Assembly (NCBI GenBank): GCA_003220685.1
Contig: QHTE01000055.1
Span: 158,411 to 222,410 of the forward strand
Direction: 5' to 3'
DNA from: Candidatus Rokuibacteriota bacterium
Lineage (GTDB): Bacteria > Methylomirabilota > Methylomirabilia > Rokubacteriales > CSP1-6
DNA: 64,000 bases
The position numbers and the translations under genes were made by a program. The notes below the pieces were generated by a model that searched no databases, was not told the DNA's origin, and saw only the letters and a list, made by a program, of their open reading frames with translations. Below, one piece after another: positions 61,876-64,000 of the stretch (positions within the stretch are counted from its first letter, which is position 1; each line of letters starts with the position of its first letter).

Positions 61876-63119
61876 GATCGGCCGATCCTCACCGCGATCC
61901 CCCGCCGGGCGAACGCGCGCCGGATGGTCTCCTCGTAACGCCCGCGATTCAAGCGCGCATCGGCGGCGGCGATGTTCGAGGCGATTCGCGAGAAGGTGAC
62001 CCCGGTGCGGCCTGCCATGCGCCAGGCCGCCGCCAGGAGCCGCGCGAAGTCGGCGGTCGCCTCGCGGAGCGCGTCGGCGAAGCTGTCGGGATTCGTCTTG
62101 AACTGCGCCGCGAACTCACGGCGAATGGCCGGATGTTCCCGGGCGGTCGCGTGCGTCGAGCGGTCGGCGAGATCCCGGCAGATGAGCCCGCGCCGGACCA
62201 GGCGCGCCTCGTAGATCTCGACGAGGAGGTCGAACGCGGCGCCCAGGAGCGGTCGGGCGTACACGTACTTATTCTCTTTCCGCCGAGCGCGGGCCACCGC
62301 GCCCATCGTCTGGTTCTGGAAGAAGAGCCGCCCGGCCCGCCGCCGACCGCTCCCCGCCATCCGGTACTCGCCGATGCGCGAGAGGATGTTCTTCGAGAAG
62401 AGCTTGCCCTTCGTCTGCGCCAGCGCCGCGTCGACGACGCGGTCGAAGTGGAGGATGGACACGAGCGAGACGAGGTCGGCGCCGGCCTCGTCGTGCGCGC
62501 GGCGCTCGAACTCGAGCCGACCCCGGGGCGTCGGGCCGATGACGTGCTTGAGGATGATGTGGCCCATCTCGTGGGCGATCACGTCGAGATTCTCGCAGTA
62601 CGGCTGCCGGCGGTTCCGCTGCGCGAAGCCGAGCTCGATGTACCATTCGCCCGACCAGGCGTTGTCCCCGATCGCGGTCACGCGCGGGACGACCTCGAGC
62701 TTGCGCTGGCCGCTCTTGCCGACGAGCGAGATCCGGCGGCCCAGGTAGTGCTCCCAGATCTCCAGCACGCAGCGGACCGACGCGTACGCGGTGGCGGCCG
62801 AGAACTCTCGCGTCCCCGGCTTGAGATTGTCGAACTGGCCGCGGGGACCCGGCCGGACCGGGCGCTCGCGGGGCTTGCTCTCCGGGTACGGCGGACGCCA
62901 GAGATATTCCGCGGTCACGGGGTCGCGGTAGGGCTTCTTGCCGATCGCGTCGACTACGCGGATCCGGCCGTCCTCGGGGCCGGCCTTGATCGTTCCCGGA
63001 CGCGGCGTCACCCGCACGACGCGGGGCATCTCGAATCCGGGGACGACACGATCTTGAGGATAGACGAGGAACCGCGTGCCGGTTTCGCTCCAGCAGAATC
63101 GCGGCGGGTCGGGCCGCAC
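61872..63119 (-). CDS. Zinc metallopeptidase (HEXXH) of unrecognised family
   Basis: A 415-residue protein without an evident signal peptide. The zinc motif is VIAHEMGHIILKH (His183, Glu184, His187), and about 24 residues later comes AHDEAGADLVSLVS, giving Glu211 as third ligand in a gluzincin pattern. The N-terminal 100 residues (FLVYPQDRVVPGFEMPRVVRV) are Pro/Arg rich. The C-terminal half is helical. The GTG at 63119 is the first in-frame start. It is coupled to the downstream ATP-grasp gene and preceded by a VOC protein gene 32 bases away. Peptide or protein processing is the general expectation. Confidence 0.65.
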   Translation of the reverse strand: MRPDPPRFCWSETGTRFLVYPQDRVVPGFEMPRVVRVTPRPGTIKAGPEDGRIRVVDAIGKKPYRDPVTAEYLWRPPYPESKPRERPVRPGPRGQFDNLKPGTREFSAATAYASVRCVLEIWEHYLGRRISLVGKSGQRKLEVVPRVTAIGDNAWSGEWYIELGFAQRNRRQPYCENLDVIAHEMGHIILKHVIGPTPRGRLEFERRAHDEAGADLVSLVSILHFDRVVDAALAQTKGKLFSKNILSRIGEYRMAGSGRRRAGRLFFQNQTMGAVARARRKENKYVYARPLLGAAFDLLVEIYEARLVRRGLICRDLADRSTHATAREHPAIRREFAAQFKTNPDSFADALREATADFARLLAAAWRMAGRTGVTFSRIASNIAAADARLNRGRYEETIRRAFARRGIAVRIGRS

Positions 63120-63151
63120 GCACTGAATCTACGGCAAACGCCGGGAGCGCG

Positions 63152-64000
63152 CTACTTCCGCGCGCGGAGCTGTACCTCGTGGCCGTCGGGATCCACGGCC
63201 GTGAGCCCGCGGCGAATTCCGAGCTTTGCCGCGGCGGCGTCGGCATCGGCCGCGACCAGAAGCGTCTGCCAGCGGGCGCGATCGTTGCTCGGCGTATTCG
63301 GCGGATCTCGGCGCCCATCGCCTGGACCGAGGTATTGGACGAGCTCGATCGCCGGGCCCTCGGAGGCCCGAATCGTCGTGATCCGTCGCCTGCCGCCCGG
63401 GGCACCGGTCGAGCGTTCCGGCGCGGGCGCCGGGTCCTGGCTCGCCGCGACGACCTGCAAGCCGAGCGCGTCCCGATAGAACGCCAGGCTCCGCTCGGTG
63501 CTCTCCACGACGATCCCCGTGTGATCGATTCCGAGGAACACGCTCTCGCTCGGGCGCTGCCAGCGCGCGTCACCCCGGCCGGGCGGAAACTGGAGGATCT
63601 CGAGCGCATGGCCGTCCGGATCCTCGAAGGCGAACACGCGGATGCCCTCGGCGTTCGGATTTCCATCCGGCAGCCGCTGCGGCTCCGGCGAGAGCTGAGT
63701 GACGTGGTGGCGTCGGAGCCAGAGGTACGCCTGGTCGATGTCGTTGACGACGATCGCGACGTGCTGGAACCAGCGGTCGTCGCTCCGTGAGTGGGCGGGG
63801 ATCGCACGCGCGTTCGTGGCCAGGGACTCGACGAGCTCGATGCGCTCGGCGCCGAGCCGCATCGTGACGACACGGATGCGCGCCCCGGCCGCACCGAGAC
63901 CCTGGTCCGCGGGCCCGGACCGCTGGACGTCGGACAGCTTGTCGAAGAAGAGCACGCTTGAGTAGAAGGCGATCGCCCGGTCCATATCCGCGACCGTGAT
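63152..64000 (-). CDS. Double VOC (glyoxalase/bleomycin-resistance fold) protein, partial
   Basis: At least 282 residues; the frame is open to the right edge of the window, so the N-terminus is missing. Module 1 shows MDRAIAFYSSVLFFDKLSD, HVAIVVNDIDQAYLWL and EDPDGHALEILQFPP. Module 2 shows IDHTGIVVESTERSLAFYRDALGL and DPDGHEVQL. The His and Glu metal ligands of VOC enzymes are recognisable in both modules. Such proteins are dioxygenases, isomerases or binding proteins. It is the first gene visible of a minus-strand operon with the metallopeptidase, ATP-grasp and tiny ORFs. Confidence 0.75.
   Translation of the reverse strand: MTVADMDRAIAFYSSVLFFDKLSDVQRSGPADQGLGAAGARIRVVTMRLGAERIELVESLATNARAIPAHSRSDDRWFQHVAIVVNDIDQAYLWLRRHHVTQLSPEPQRLPDGNPNAEGIRVFAFEDPDGHALEILQFPPGRGDARWQRPSESVFLGIDHTGIVVESTERSLAFYRDALGLQVVAASQDPAPAPERSTGAPGGRRRITTIRASEGPAIELVQYLGPGDGRRDPPNTPSNDRARWQTLLVAADADAAAAKLGIRRGLTAVDPDGHEVQLRARK

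Overview
The window is a very GC-rich stretch of bacterial chromosome, densely packed with genes. It looks like a soil or groundwater bacterium with a large metabolic repertoire: acyl-CoA dehydrogenases, CoA ligases and transferases, peptide-type ABC transporters, glycolate oxidase, and an ATPase/TPR regulator. The combination resembles Candidatus Rokubacteria (Methylomirabilota). That placement is inferred from gene content and style, not from a marker gene. I saw no rRNA, tRNA, CRISPR array, insertion sequence or prophage. The GVLGVLPG-type gene order, the tandem exact repeats and several broken genes suggest a metagenome-assembled genome, so each lesion needs a read-level check.

Layout. 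0-3 kb: end of a sugar ABC permease, a DAO-type oxidoreductase, a chimeric gene remnant and an amidohydrolase. 3-7 kb: a tiny ORF coupled to a HIT protein, an acyl-CoA ligase and an ABC-2 exporter. 7-9.6 kb: a badly damaged DUF748 (AsmA-like) gene and a BON lipoprotein. 9.6-14.2 kb: branched-chain aminotransferase, acyl-CoA dehydrogenase, enoyl-CoA hydratase, a metzincin-like protein and a frameshifted DAHP synthase. 14.2-22.6 kb: a transketolase/E1-like enzyme, glycolate oxidase GlcD-GlcE-GlcF split by a triple 63-bp repeat, MoaB and an HtrA protease. 22.6-28.8 kb: a flavin-type oxidase, a lipoprotein, a rhodanese-MoeB gene with an in-frame UGA, dTDP-sugar genes rmlA-rmlC-rmlB and an HtrA-like pseudoprotease. 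28.8-40.3 kb: HD phosphohydrolase, glutaryl-CoA dehydrogenase, a double receiver protein, a deaminase, an MFS exporter, TrmI, a PpiD-like foldase, S21, GreA, a hydrolase and a CoA transferase. 40.4-46 kb: a substrate-binding protein, a stand-alone DGQHR protein, an EamA transporter, GNAT and L-2-hydroxyglutarate oxidase. 46-53.4 kb: MaoC, CitE-like lyase, alcohol dehydrogenase, class III aminotransferase and a peptide transporter without ATPases. 53.4-64 kb: a hairpin-rich leader with a 16-codon ORF, a C39-like peptidase, two tandem TPR-like paralogues, a 1375-residue hybrid regulator, two tiny basic ORFs, an ATP-grasp enzyme, a metallopeptidase and a VOC protein.

Most notable observation: the MoeB-like gene (25209 to 23983, minus strand) has a single in-frame UGA exactly where the family has its conserved cysteine. 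The reading frame is intact on both sides, and 20 nt downstream begins the loop of a strong hairpin that fits the bacterial SECIS pattern. This is a good selenocysteine candidate.

Second theme: many genes have a sigma-70-like -10 box 6-13 nt before the start codon and no Shine-Dalgarno sequence (DGQHR gene, LhgO, DAHP synthase, ABC ATPase, hybrid regulator, HD protein and others). This predicts leaderless mRNAs as a common mode here. Other leads are the hybrid NtrC/ATPase/TPR regulator with its divergent paralogue pair, the ATP-grasp/metallopeptidase/tiny-ORF operon, and the structured leader in front of the C39 peptidase.
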